A stretch of DNA of 64,000 nucleotides from Dryomyza anilis (GCA_951804985.1 OX638132.1:104812526-104876525); one strand, 5' to 3'; counted from the stretch's first letter, positions 48,650-59,900 are shown. Made by a program: numbers and translations. The notes: generated by a model from the letters alone, not told the origin.

Positions 48650-49120
48650 CTGTAATTTTTCAGAAATATTTCGGTCATATTTCATGCAAACACACAGATA
48701 AATAATATTTTGGGAAGTGTATAGCAGCCTCAGACAAAATTTTTGGCAGGGTTGAGACAGTGTATAAACTTTTTTCGACATGTATCAAACAGACAAAGAC
48801 GGAGTTTGTGCACAAGCTTTCTTTTTTCTGCCCATATTCAAAATATGCCGTGAACCTGCCAATAAAATTCCACAAATTTTTACACTTCCCAAAATATTCT
48901 ATTTATCTGTGTGTTTGCCGGAAATATGTCCGAAATATTCCTGAAAAATTACAGAAATTTTGTCTAGGGAGATTGTAAAATTTTGTGGAATTTTAATGAC
49001 AGATTCACGGAATTTTTTGGGTACGGGTAGAAAACAGACAGCTTCCCATTAACAGGCCGCCTTTGTCTGTTGGAAATAGGTTGAAATAATGTGTATAAAC
49101 CGACTCGATCCTGCCAAAAT
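48650..49120. repeat. About 270-bp repeat units in mixed orientation
   Basis: A forward partial unit, an inverted unit (48760-48965) and another forward unit, recognised by GGGAAGTGTATAGCAG, TGCCGTGAACCTGCC, ACACTTCCCAAAATATTC and GGCAGATTCACGG-like words. The inverted placement makes a potential hairpin. Confidence 0.7.
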
Positions 49121-50335
49121 TTTAATTTGGGAAAATACTACAAAAACATTAATTTGTTCGGATGAATTTTGTACATGTGGTTTATACGAATACAGAATTT
49201 TATGAGAAGCTGGATTTTGTGCCATATTTAGACAAAGACTGACAAAAACATCCCTGATGTACCATTTCAGGGATCTGTTTAAATCCAAAGAACGGTCGTT
49301 TTGTAGATCTGAAAGTTTGATATGTGATTGTGAATTTATTTTAAACTGGTTGGGTATAGAATTCAACATTAGAAATCGCCATTAAAACCCCACCTCTTCA
49401 TAATACATCCATTTAAAATACAACAGAATTTAGAATTTTGTAAGAAGGTATATTTTGTGCTAAATGTATTTTGGACGGGTGACTTTTGAGGTACTCCGAT
49501 GTTATACACCGTCTAAAGTGTCGAAAAAGGTTATTCAAAAATTAGATCTTTAAAGAAAATCGAAACCTCTAAAGAAAACGAAACCTCGATATGAGTTTTC
49601 ATCCTAGTCCGCCCCTGACTCACGTTAATATCGCTCTAAGAGACAGGAGCCACAGCGCCAACTACGAAGCAACCAACATTCAACGCCTCAGAGGCAAACT
49701 CGGCATCAGGCATCAGTCAGGGAAAACTGCAATTAATCAAGGTGTACAAATTAATGTAACCGGCAGCCAATTAAGGCTGCATTTGTACGAATTGCGTTGT
49801 ACAGCGAGGTTGGAGTGAGGAAAGCAAAGCATGGGCTTCAAATTGGCGCCAGTTGTGTATGTTTCCTAAGAAATATTAAAATGGAGCCTTACGGTACGTC
49901 AAAGGGTCAAACTTTAAGCATCTGCCGAAGCAAACAACGGAATGCTAACATGACACATTCGAAATACTTTTCGCGATTCTACTTTCACCATTTTGTGGAC
50001 TGATTTCGGATCTTGAAAACGGAATGTTTATGATCCTTCGGTTTTTATAGTTTATTTATTTATGGGCAACCGTCGAAATAAATATAAAAATGGAACGGGT
50101 ACTAACGTACCCCGTTCATATGCCTTCATATTCCGTCAAATGGTTCGCGTTCCTCTTATCCGTTTTCGTATTCATGAATCCATTTCAATAAATAGAATCG
50201 TATTACGCTGGACCGTAATTGGAACCGTAAACAAATCGTTATGTTTTTTTTTGGGATACTTAAATTACGGATCATAATCGGAACATTAGCGTCAAATCAG
50301 CAAATCACTCTCAGGTTATTGAAAAATGCTCCTCC
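49121..50335. other. Intergenic DNA with degenerate GGAAC/CCGT words
   Basis: 49590-49990 is unique and GC-richer. From about 49990 GGAACGGGTACTAACGTACC and CCGTTTTCGTATTCATGAA words begin; they resume beyond the hAT insertion at 51898, so that element split this repeat. Confidence 0.4.
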
Positions 50336-51889
50336 TAGTGATGATCAAAAATTTCTTGTTCTTGCATCTTGTTCTTGTTGTTGCATTTTGTGCAAGAACT
50401 AGAGCGAGAACAATATCGAGATTTCCTTGCAAGAACAAGAGCAAGACTATCACTGCAAGAAATGTAAGAAAAGCAAGACTCTTGAGTTTTTTTTTATCTT
50501 TTGAATATATTTATTATGTTGTTAAGGTAATAATGAAATTCAACAGAATTCATGATATTACTGAATATTGAACAACAATGTAACAATGGGCAGCGTGCAA
50601 AATATTTGTGAACGTGAACATTAATATAGATGTGTTTTTTTTTTTTTTTGGTTTTCAAGGCTAAAGAATATAAGCATCTTAAAACTAAGGTCTGTAAAGC
50701 ACTTTAGAAGCGGCAAATAGCTTCAAATGTGCTTCAAAAGTCGCTTTAAAAAGATAAAATAGACAAAACAATGTTGTTTCTGTTTTCTTCGCTACGCTAG
50801 TTCGTACATCGATTGTGCATATGCACTGTGCTATTCACAATATTATTTAGTTTTACTTTTATACATAGTTTTATTGATAATTGTAAAATCATGAAGTTTT
50901 TCTTAAGTATGGTTCTATGTGCATTATTTCATTTAACTTATAAAAATATAAAAAAAAGATATATGAACATTTTCACAGAGTACCTCATTTGGCTGATAAT
51001 GCTTTTTGTTTCTTTTTCGCAAATCCGTTTGAAAGCGCAACAACAACAATGCGAATAACGCAGCATCCAAGCCTTTGATAACATTTTTGGCGGGAAATTT
51101 GTTGTACCACAAAGAAAACTCGTTGTTGTTGCGAACTAGATAGCTGTACTACATACATGTAGTGTGGTCTGTCTGTTGTCATGCGTCTGTTTGTTGCCAT
51201 GCGATGATACAGGATAGCAACGAAGAGTTGTCGTTTTGAAAGTGTGTGTATACGCATCGTAATTCATTATTGTTGCATTCTCTACTTTCTGTTAGTGTTC
51301 GCTATGTATCGTTTGAGTTTGTGTTCGCAAAGATAAATGTTTCCCTGCAATCCGTTTGCTACACGTACATACGGTACGTGTAGCATACGGATTTTTTTAA
51401 TCTCTGACGAAAACATAAATATGCCTATACGAAATATTTCTTATATTTATTATGAATTTATAGGTTCATTTTATTATGGTCTTGAGATTTTGAATTGTCG
51501 CGTCAACATCACTTGATCACTTGACAATTGTTTTTTATTAGTTAATTCATGTTAAGATATAATTCAAATTTTTATGTTACTGAATTTTTTTTTGTTAGTA
51601 AAAAAAATATGTTTTTTTTAAGAAATTGAAAATATGGAAAATAAGTAACTTAAATACAATTAGTGTTCAAATACTATTCGTTTTCATAATTAATATGCAG
51701 TTTAAGATATATGTTGTTGATCTTTTATTTAAAATTTAAAAAATAAAATTTTGCAAGATTCTTGCAAGCAAGAGCAAGAACAAGATCATATGTCCCTATG
51801 CAAGAACAAGAGCAAGACTTAGCGTGCAAGAATAAGAGCAAGAACAAGATTACCATTTCTTGTCTTGTTCTTGAAAATGATCATCACTA
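50336..51889. mobile_element. Non-autonomous hAT-like element, 1554 bp
   Basis: Inverted ends TAGTGATGATCA and TGATCATCACTA. Flanking 8-mers GCTCCTCC (50328-50335) and GTTCCTCC (51890-51897) match at 7 of 8 positions, as expected for an ageing 8-bp duplication. Subterminal regions on both sides are crowded with CAAGAACAAGAGCAAGA-type words (50365-50480, 51755-51875). No transposase. Confidence 0.82.
51349..51393. other. Hairpin inside the hAT-like element
   Basis: Arms TGCTACACGTAC and GTACGTGTAGCA with outer AATCCGT/ACGGATT pairing enclose a 5-nt loop. About 19 paired bases per arm. Confidence 0.75.
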
Positions 51890-51897
51890 GTTCCTCC

Positions 51898-52345
51898 TTA
51901 ACACTTTTTTGAACCGTTTTCGTATCCACAAAATTCAACGTTTTTGGAATTGTATTTGGTATTTATGTACTGTAATGGGAACCGTTAACGGACCGTTACG
52001 AGCATTCGTCGAAATAGTTCCAAAAGCGGAAATTAACGTACCACCAATATCGCATGCCTTCGTTCATATGCCTTTTTATTCCCCAAAAAGGTACCTTCTA
52101 CTATTATCCATTTTCGTATTCATGAAATGGAACGTTTTTAGAATAGTGTTTTTTATTTCTTTACCGTAATCGGCACCGTTAACGGTACGTTCTGTTTCTT
52201 GGATTTCTGTGTTGAATAAAATGAATTAAAGTTCGAGGAACACCTAAGAAAAATTATATATTTATAACATTTCAATTTCACAAGAATCTAGTGTAGGTCC
52301 TTTCTAAGGATCTCATTAAAATAAATGGAATTTTAAAGAAAAACT
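51898..52345. other. Continuation of the CCGTTTTCGTATCC repeat, then AT-rich DNA
   Basis: TGAACCGTTTTCGTATCCAC, GGGAACCGTTAACGGACC and GCACCGTTAACGGTACG words continue the repeat from 49990-50330. The remainder is AT-rich. Confidence 0.4.
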
Positions 52346-53300
52346 ATTTTTATTTGCACTTGTGCCATAGGTATGGAACACCACAGGTGGTGTCAGCAAT
52401 TTTACACTTTTTACACACTTTTATTTTCAACGTCTCTGTTGCTGCTTTCTCGGCCACATTGGACAAGTGCGCAAACGCAGCAGGTTCTCGAGGAGTTGCT
52501 GTGTTCAGTCCTGCTGTGACAACATGGTGCGCAGTCCATTTTCCGTACCATTTTCTGTTTGGTGTTTTCTGTTTAGCATTTTCTTCACAAATAAATTAAG
52601 ACAAAAAGTGTGCAGCACTTAATTTGAAGGTTATAAATTATGCAAAAGTCTCAATTTATGCGACCACAGTTCCCACGCCATGGCGATACCAATTCTAAAG
52701 AGGTATTTGTTTGTTTTGACCACCGCTTAAACTCTGACCTTTTGTGAACGATATGCGCATTGGTTGCGGACAAAGACCTTCGAACACCTCATTAGCCCCT
52801 TTTCAGTATTAACAGAAAAATGCATTTTTTTGTTACCTTTATTTTTTTCCTTGGGGTCTGCTTTTGTTCGGTGCTTCGCATCTTTTAAACAATTCGTCGC
52901 GCTTATTCATCCAGGGCGCACCTATATATTGTACCCGCGCTTGTAATGGTTGGCAACGCCGTTGCTCTTTTTTTGATTGTTTTCTGTAAATTTAAATTGC
53001 ATTTTTGCTACAAATTAATTGACAGCAACTTAAACGATTTTATTAAGTTTTAAGAGACACGGTGAGATATGCGTTCAACTGTTGACGGCATGGAACAAAC
53101 TGTGGTTCGACGTCCAGTGCGGTGTGGTTTAATCGATTTGCCTGAATATTCGATAAATCTAATTGGAAAACTGGTGGGACTTTGGGGCATTGTTTAGCGA
53201 AATGGTTACCTTGACATGGTTGTATTATTGTCATTACTAGCTAAAGTGTTTTTGATTTATACAACAAATGGCAGTGACTGCAATGAGTATTACATCTGCT
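52346..53300. other. Unique island, candidate regulatory DNA
   Basis: GC-richer non-repetitive DNA. Short frames on both strands, no gene recognised. Confidence 0.3.
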
Positions 53301-53650
53301 GTCTGCACCGCGAATTTTAATTCTCGCAATTAATTATTTTCCGTGAACCGTTTCTACTACTTTGGTCCTTTTGTAAGCTTAGTTGGGATACACATTTGAC
53401 GTAGAAAAAACTCTTCGTAATCGAATTTAAAAGAGACTTCGACGTATAGTTTTCGATTAGATATTCCAATCATTGAATCCTGAAATTTCGTGAGCTCGAA
53501 AGCAGAAATACGGCATCGAGAATTATTTAGTTTTGAAAGTATTTGTGCAATCCTAGTTTAGCAATAAAAATATACTCGATAATACAGAAATAATGTTGTG
53601 TCATAAAAAGTGTACAAACAATTTTATATAACGCGAACTACTAAATTCCA
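53301..53650. other. AT-rich intergenic DNA
   Basis: Nothing recognised. Confidence 0.3.
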
Positions 53651-54742
53651 ATATGGGCATTTCCAGAAAAACGTCAACCACGACCGAAAAATTTAAAATG
53701 CTCAAATCTTTGAAATACATCCGTACATCCGGAACTTTGAGTACCAAAAGTGTTAAAGATATCAGAAAACAATTTTTTTCACATAAAACCAAAACAAATA
53801 ATAACCTTAAAAATTCTGGAGATTCAATTCGTACATCACTTTTCATTTCGTAATAATGATTATTAATCCTGTCGGATAAAAAAAAATGTAGCAAAAAATC
53901 ATATTGCAAATTTTCATACAGAATGTCTGGAATTATACTGTGATTTACGAAATAATAGTTATTACGAAATAACTATAAACTTTTGGAACAAAGTGTCTAT
54001 TAATAAAAATAATAAAAATTGTCTCAGCTATGTTTTGAGATAATTCAAAAAAATATTTTGTACCCCAAAAGTATTTTTAGAAAAATAATCGTAGTGATAA
54101 TTTCTATACGGAACTTTTGATTTATTATGAAGAAACTATAAACTTTGGAAATAATATGTAATATGTATAAAATACATGCTTCAGTTTCTGCAAATTGTAG
54201 AAATAAAACTTCTACTACATTCTGTAGTAAAATAAAGACAAATAAATACAAATGTATTTAAAAAGTAAAAACTCTAGTCGAATTGAATTTCTTTAAAACA
54301 TATACATACATTTATTACATTTTACTACTTACATTTTCTCGGCGTAGCTGTAACAAACAAGGATGTGCACCCAGGATGTGTTTAAATCAAATGTGGTTGT
54401 TGCTGAGTAGAATGAAGTGATGCACCACTCACTGACTTCAGGACAGTTATAAAAATAAAGCACTTGATTTCATCTATTTTCTAAAATAAGTCAAAAAATA
54501 ATTTGTATGCAAAATTTCCGTATGAACCTCGACATACAGTTTCGTTTTGTCCCGTCCGGAATGACAACTATTTAATTTATATCAATTGATCTACCGTATT
54601 CTTTAATTTTACGCAGATATTTAGTCCTATTTAAATACTACTTGCGCAAAAAATAATCAAGTAAATTTATTAATTTTCCTTCGAGATATTAAAGTTTTAA
54701 TCGTACGAGCGTCCCATCCAGAACTCTAGGAAATGCCCATAT
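53651..54742. mobile_element. Inverted-repeat element with GGGCATTTCC ends, copy 2
   Basis: Perfect 14-bp ends ATATGGGCATTTCC / GGAAATGCCCATAT. The interior matches 38014-38548 in reverse (for example ACGTCAACCACGACCGAA near the left end). About 1.09 kb, no transposase, superfamily unassigned. Confidence 0.82.
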
Positions 54743-54829
54743 GCAACCTGGCAAGTTTAGAATTTGTGTTTTAATTTAGATTTAAAAAATGTTGGGACTA
54801 ATACCAGAATATTGGTAAAAATTCACCTC

Positions 54830-55590
54830 TTAGTATATTCCAAGAAAAAATATCTGGCATTTTTCTGGAATATTTCGGTCAAATTTCCTGCACACAGATA
54901 AGTGGAATATTTTGGGAAGTGTAAATTTAAGTGGAATTTTAATGGCCGATTCACGGCATATTTGGGGAACGGGCAGAAAACAGATAGTTTGTAATATAAA
55001 CTCAGCCTTTGTCTGCTTGAACTATGTCGAAAAAATGTTTCCAAACAGCCTCGACCCTGTTTTTGAGTAAAATGCAAAAATAAATTAACTTTTACTGCAT
55101 TTATTTTCTCGGAATATTTTTGGTATTTTTCAGGAATATTTCGGGTATATTTCCGGGAAACGTACAGATAAATAGAATATTTTGGGAAGTGTATAGCAGG
55201 TTGTAAAATTTTGTGGAATTTTAATGGCAGATTCACGGCATATTTTGGGAACTGACAGAAAACAGAAAGCATGTGATACAAACTACGCCTTTGTCTGTTT
55301 TAAATATGTCGACAAAATGTTTCTAAGCTGCCTCGACCCTGCCGAAAATGTTGTTTGAGGTAGCCTCCTCTGACAAAATGACTGGCATTTTTCAGGAATA
55401 TTTCGGGTATATTTCCGGTAAACGCACTGCTAAATGAAATATCTTGGGAAGTGTATAGCAGATTGTAAAATTTGATGGCAGGTTAAATGCAGATTCATGC
55501 CATATTTGGGGAGCGGGCAGAAAACAGACAGCTTTTAATACAAACTACGTCTTTGTCTGTTTGAAATATGTCGTGAAAATGTTTCTTAAC
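54830..55590 (-). repeat. Three tandem units of the about 270-bp repeat
   Basis: Units begin near 54848, 55112 and 55384, each with GGCATTTTTC-like, GGAATATTTCGG, TTTTGGGAAGTGTA, GATTCACGGCATAT, GGGCAGAAAACAGA and CCTTTGTCTG landmarks. On the minus strand one frame is open for 152 codons across two units. Confidence 0.85.
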
Positions 55591-55691
55591 ATTTGTGTCT
55601 GGGGAAGTGTCTGGGGAAGTTTCTGGATTTGAATTAAGGGAGCCTTTGTCTATCTGGAAAGATGGTATTAAACATTTAACCTTTTCGACAT

Positions 55692-55883
55692 GCTCCCTTT
55701 TTATGGGGGGTGTTTGCCATTGTCTGCCGAGATAGTAAATGTTTTCTATGAAAAAGATGTTGACATTTGCTGGCATCGAACCCGGGACTTTTCGGCTCAT
55801 CGGCAACTTTTCGCTCGTAGTCCAACGCAGTAACCAATCGAGCTACCGACGCTCCCATTTATTTGGTTTAATCCAGCAGACAA
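55692..55883 (-). mobile_element. Short tRNA-headed SINE with 11-bp target duplication
   Basis: Minus strand: A box TAGCTCGATTGG (55834-55845), B box GGGTTCGATGCC (55772-55783), then a core with TTTTTCATAGAAAACATTT shared with the SINE at 31655-31959, ending after GGCAAACACC. CTTTTCGACAT at 55681-55691 and 55884-55894 is the target duplication. There is no LINE-like 3' part or simple tail, so it is either a different subfamily or 3'-truncated. Spacing between the boxes is too long for a functional tRNA. Confidence 0.8.
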
Positions 55884-55894
55884 CTTTTCGACAT

Positions 55895-56900
55895 TTCGGC
55901 TCCAAATACGACAAACTTGGTGCCACTCTTGGTTCGTATCTTTCCGTCGCTGCTCATTTGCTAAGTAGTGGGCGAGAGTGCGCGCCAAATGGAGACTCAT
56001 TAATAACCAGAACCGCTATAAATCAACGATAGAAATAAATGCCTCCAAATAATTGCCTATCAACTCATGATGGAAGTGCGCATGTGTCTGTGTGCCATAT
56101 AAGATGCCGTGCCTTGCGCTCATTTTAAATCACAGAATATTAATGTTAATTTTGTTTAAATTACTCAACAGTCAGGGAATTTATTGAAGTAATCAGAGCA
56201 ACAGCCAAGGCGGCCACAGCAGCTAATTAATCGCGCACAATTAATAACGAAAACATTACAAACCAAACAACATATTATGCGCGTCATTAGAAAAATTACT
56301 AGAAAAAAATAAAAAGAAAGAAAATTTATTTATTTGGAATGAACAAGTTGTGCGCAGCTCAATTAATTAATTGCCGGTTACAAGTTATTGAATTTATTGT
56401 GTTTATTCTCCCCCCGGACAAATGTAATACGCGATGTGATCTGGTAGTCGGCCATTGCAACAACAATCCCCCACCAGCCCCTTCTCTCTGACAGCGGCAG
56501 CGTTGCACTGACTACAAATCCGCCTTAAGCCGTTGGTAAGACAGACGACAGACAGGCATTTGATGAATTGCCAAACGTCGCTCGTTTAATTAATTGTCAA
56601 TTAATTTAACTGCAATTTTATTTAATTTGCACTTCTAGTTGGCAACACTAGACGCCATATGCGCGCGCGAGTACTAACGTGACTGGCAGTGCAGGGCAGG
56701 CGTTCCAAAGGGTTATGGTGCCCCCAATCGATTCTGCGATTGCACGAACTAATAATTAAAATTCAATCAGCTTTCAACTTTGTTAGAACCTTCACAGAAG
56801 ACTGAAAGTGGTAATACCTACAATATTCCTATACCTAAAGTAATTTTTTTTTGCATTTAATTACAACGTCAGGAAATTAATTGTAACACTCCAAAAAACT
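55895..56900. other. Unique island, candidate regulatory DNA
   Basis: GC-richer blocks at 55895-56040 and 56400-56720 with TTAATTAATTGCC and CAATTAATTTAA homeodomain-type words. No gene recognised. Confidence 0.3.
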
Positions 56901-56904
56901 ATAC

Positions 56905-57191
56905 ATTCAATTTTTCACTAAAAATTCAATTTTTCACTATTAATTCAAATTTTCACTAAAAATTCAAATTTTCACTAAAAATTCAAATTTTCACTAAAAA
57001 TTCAAATTTTCACTAAAAATTCAATTTTTCACTAAAAATTCAATTTTTCACTAAAAATTCAATTTTTCACTAAAAATTCAATTTTTCACTAAAAATTCAA
57101 TTTTTCACTAAAAATTCAATTTTTCACTAAAAATTCAATTTTTCACTAAAAATTCAATTTTTCACTAAAAATTCAATTTTTCACTAAAAAT
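56905..57191 (-). repeat. 19-bp minisatellite array, locus 3 (reverse)
   Basis: About 15 highly uniform units of CACTAAAAATTCAATTTTT, the reverse complement of a variant of the 11.3-kb unit. Homogeneity implies recent expansion. It ends directly against the truncated mariner transposase. Confidence 0.93.
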
Positions 57192-57194
57192 AAA

Positions 57195-57762
57195 CAAAAT
57201 ATGCGTTATTGGTCAGACAGCAATCCACACGTACTCCATGAGTCATCATTGCATCCCGAAAAAATTACGGTTTGGTGCGATTTATGGGCCAGCGGCGTCA
57301 TTGGGCCGTACTTCTTCCGTGATGATCAAGACCGGCACGTTACTGTGAATGGGAATCGCTACCGTTCAATGATAACCGAATATGTTTGGCCCCAATTGGA
57401 TTTGGAGGGCATGTGGTTCCAACAGGACGGCGCCACGAACCACACAGCGAATGCCACAATCAATTTATTGGAAACCAAGTTTGGAGAACGTGTTATCTCA
57501 CGAAATGGTCCAGTCGATTGGACGCCTCGGTCGTGCGATTTGACGCCGTTAGACTATTTCCTGTGGGGCTACGTCAAGTCTATGGTCTATGCCAACAAGC
57601 CAGCGACGATTGATGAACTTCGTACGAATATCGAACGTGAAATCGGCCGAATCAGTATCGGCCGATTTATGCTTGAAAACCGTCGAAAATTGGGTTCAGC
57701 GTCTGGACTTCTGCAAGCGTGCCCGTGGTGGCCATGCAAAAGAAATCGAGTTCCATACATAA
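57195..57762 (+). pseudogene. 5'-truncated, frameshifted mariner transposase (DD41D type)
   Basis: C-terminal half of a Tc1/mariner transposase. Visible blocks in order: HPEKITVWCDLWASGVIGPYFF (split here for length: HPEKITVW, then GVIGPYFF), WFQQDGATNHTA with the second catalytic Asp, and RSCDLTPLDYFLWGYVK with the third. Exactly 41 residues separate the two Asp, which is the DD41D spacing of the rosa-like lineage described in fruit flies. The DNA-binding domain and the first catalytic Asp are missing. The frame is open from 57201 to 57785, but at about 57678-57682 a small indel shifts it; the other frame gives the normal family ending (DFCKRARGGHAKEIEFHT) and a stop at 57760-57762. A likely 3' end with CTTTTGTAGCGCTC follows near 57832. 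The left side abuts a 19-bp tandem array. The element is not functional. Confidence 0.88.
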
Positions 57763-57888
57763 TGGCATCGAACGAACAGGAATAAAGAATTTCATTGATA
57801 TCCAAACCCGTTTTTGTTTTATTTAAAAAAAACTTTTGTAGCGCTCTATTGAAAAACCCTTTATCTATAATGTCCTCCCAAAAGTTGA

Positions 57889-58222
57889 ATAAGTACAAAA
57901 AGAATCGACATTTTCTTTGGTTAAAATCGGCATGGGTGGTTATTTTGACATGTAATATGTTTTTAGGTGTGCTGAATCCAAATTTGTTGACGGTCAATTT
58001 CTATCGAGTATAGTTTTTGAAAAAAACAATCCTAAAGTCTATGCAATGTTTTACTGATTGCATCATATTGCTTTAAGTTTTGTTGTCGTTATTGGTCTTA
58101 AAGTTACGTAATGATCCTGGATTTTCAATCATACAATTTTAGTAAAAAAAAATGCCAAAATAACCACCCATGCCGATTTTAGAATGGTTTAACCAAACGA
58201 AATGGCGATTTTTTTGTACTTT
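57889..58222. repeat. Long imperfect inverted repeat beside the mariner relic
   Basis: Left arm 57889-57950 (AAGTACAAAAAGAATCG ... CGGCATGGGTGGTTATTTTG) pairs with right arm 58152-58222 (CAAAATAACCACCCATGCCG ... TTTTTTTGTACTTTTT). The loop is about 200 bp. It may be a separate fold-back element. Confidence 0.82.
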
Positions 58223-58615
58223 TTCATTTTCAAGGATGATTTATTAAAAATTGATGAAATTTTAGGACGACATTAATAGATAAAATCTTTCATTTTTTGA
58301 GTCTATTACGATCTAAAAAAAGTATATGTAAATGATAAAGATAAAAATATGAATTAAATTATGATTTTTTTTTACTCAGAAATGCCATGAATAAGAAAAA
58401 ATAGATGACTTTCTGTCGGTCATCAAATTGATGATGAGTTCATAACTTTGATGTTTTGTGAACGAATTCCTCTTTAATACGATGAATCATGATTTGAAAA
58501 AAGAAATTCTTAAAAATGAATTGAACTACAAAGCCCTGTTTGAGATGGATATATTCTTTTTTTCAGTTATTTATTCGGTTATACAACACTTTTAATGAAA
58601 TAATTTTTTTGTTAA
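58223..58615. other. AT-rich intergenic DNA
   Basis: Nothing recognised. Confidence 0.3.
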
Positions 58616-59900
58616 ACATTACAAAATAAAGCAGCGCCTATCACCTGTTCATCGAGACGATCCCCAGAGAAATTAGATGCAGCAGACACAGAACTTCACT
58701 GCTGATGACTGAAATTATTTTTGGTTGTTCGTCTGGTTGTTGTGCAGCCCCAACATCAATTGAACAAGAGGTAACTCAAAGTCACTTCTTGCCGCTCGCT
58801 CCACCTGCAAAGTTTGTTGGAAATTGTTCCATCGTTGTTTGCAACATGAGTCCGTTTAGTGCGTTCCAATTAAATTTATGGGTCTCATGTTACATTTAGT
58901 AGTAGTTGCGAAAAACAAGCCAACAAAATGACTTGAAACGCATCATCGATGAGCATTTTTCGTGTGGTTGCTCTGGGCTCTGGGCGCCACATTCGCCCGT
59001 GTGTCTGTGCGAAATCGGCGCGTCGAGTGCAGCAAATGATTTATAATCGCTGCCGCCGTGTTATGGGAGTAAATTACACATTGTTAGTAATAATTTTATA
59101 AATGTTCAAATTACGACTACAACTACTACAAAATACAAACTACAAAAGCGCATAGTGTGGCCCCCTTTTTTGCAAACCCATTAATTAACGTACTCAAATA
59201 AAACGTTAATAAAAATAGCAATTTTTTGTTTTCGTTTGTTGCTTATTTATGGGCTTTCAACATGTACCGTGCCGATTGTAGACATTTCAAATATATATAT
59301 AAAGTGGGTATTAGTTACGAGCAGACCTCCAACAGTCAGTCACTTTCAGCCCCATATTTAGCCAACTAATCAGCCAACAATAAAACAAAACAAAACAAGC
59401 GCACTTTACTCGGAATAGGGTTGCAAAAACAAATTTCCCCACTTAATTTGATAAGCTGTCAAATTATCGTTTCACTAATGACACCCCTAATAAGTCCCAG
59501 GTTTAAACCTAACAACAAATGTACTTGACTTGGCTTGACACGACTTCGCTTCACTTAAGAGTTGGCACGAAATGCGCCACAGCCGCATAACCGTCTGGCT
59601 GTGTGTGTTCCAAAAAAAGCATTGAAAATCATTTCAAAGTCAAAACACGGAAACCCATATTTTGTCCGGAGTCGTCGCGCAGCTGAGTTGAGTTGAGATC
59701 CGAGTTCGTCATGCGGCAAATGAGGCGTTTTATTGCCAATTATTACTTTATTTTTGTTGTTATTGGCGACGCGATTTGTTGTTGTTGTACGTGCCGCATT
59801 TGCTAATATTTGCATAGTTTCCAAAGAGTTTTACTCCTATTCAGACAACTATTTTTGCATTGAAAATGCTCTTTGCTCACCACAATATATGCCAACTTTG
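58616..59900. other. Unique island, candidate regulatory DNA
   Basis: GC-richer non-repetitive DNA. Contains the TATA/initiator-like arrangement at 59292-59342. No open frame with protein features. Confidence 0.35.
59292..59342 (+). promoter_or_regulatory. Possible TATA plus initiator core promoter
   Basis: TATATATATAAAG (59292-59304) is followed by TCAGTC at 59336-59341, a match to the insect initiator consensus, though the spacing (about 35-40 bp) is slightly long. No coding frame follows, so a non-coding transcript or a chance match is possible. Confidence 0.3.

Noticed and set aside
55770..55858. tRNA gene on the minus strand
   Set aside because: A and B boxes are present, but spacing is too long, the acceptor stem does not close, and an 11-bp target duplication marks it as a SINE.
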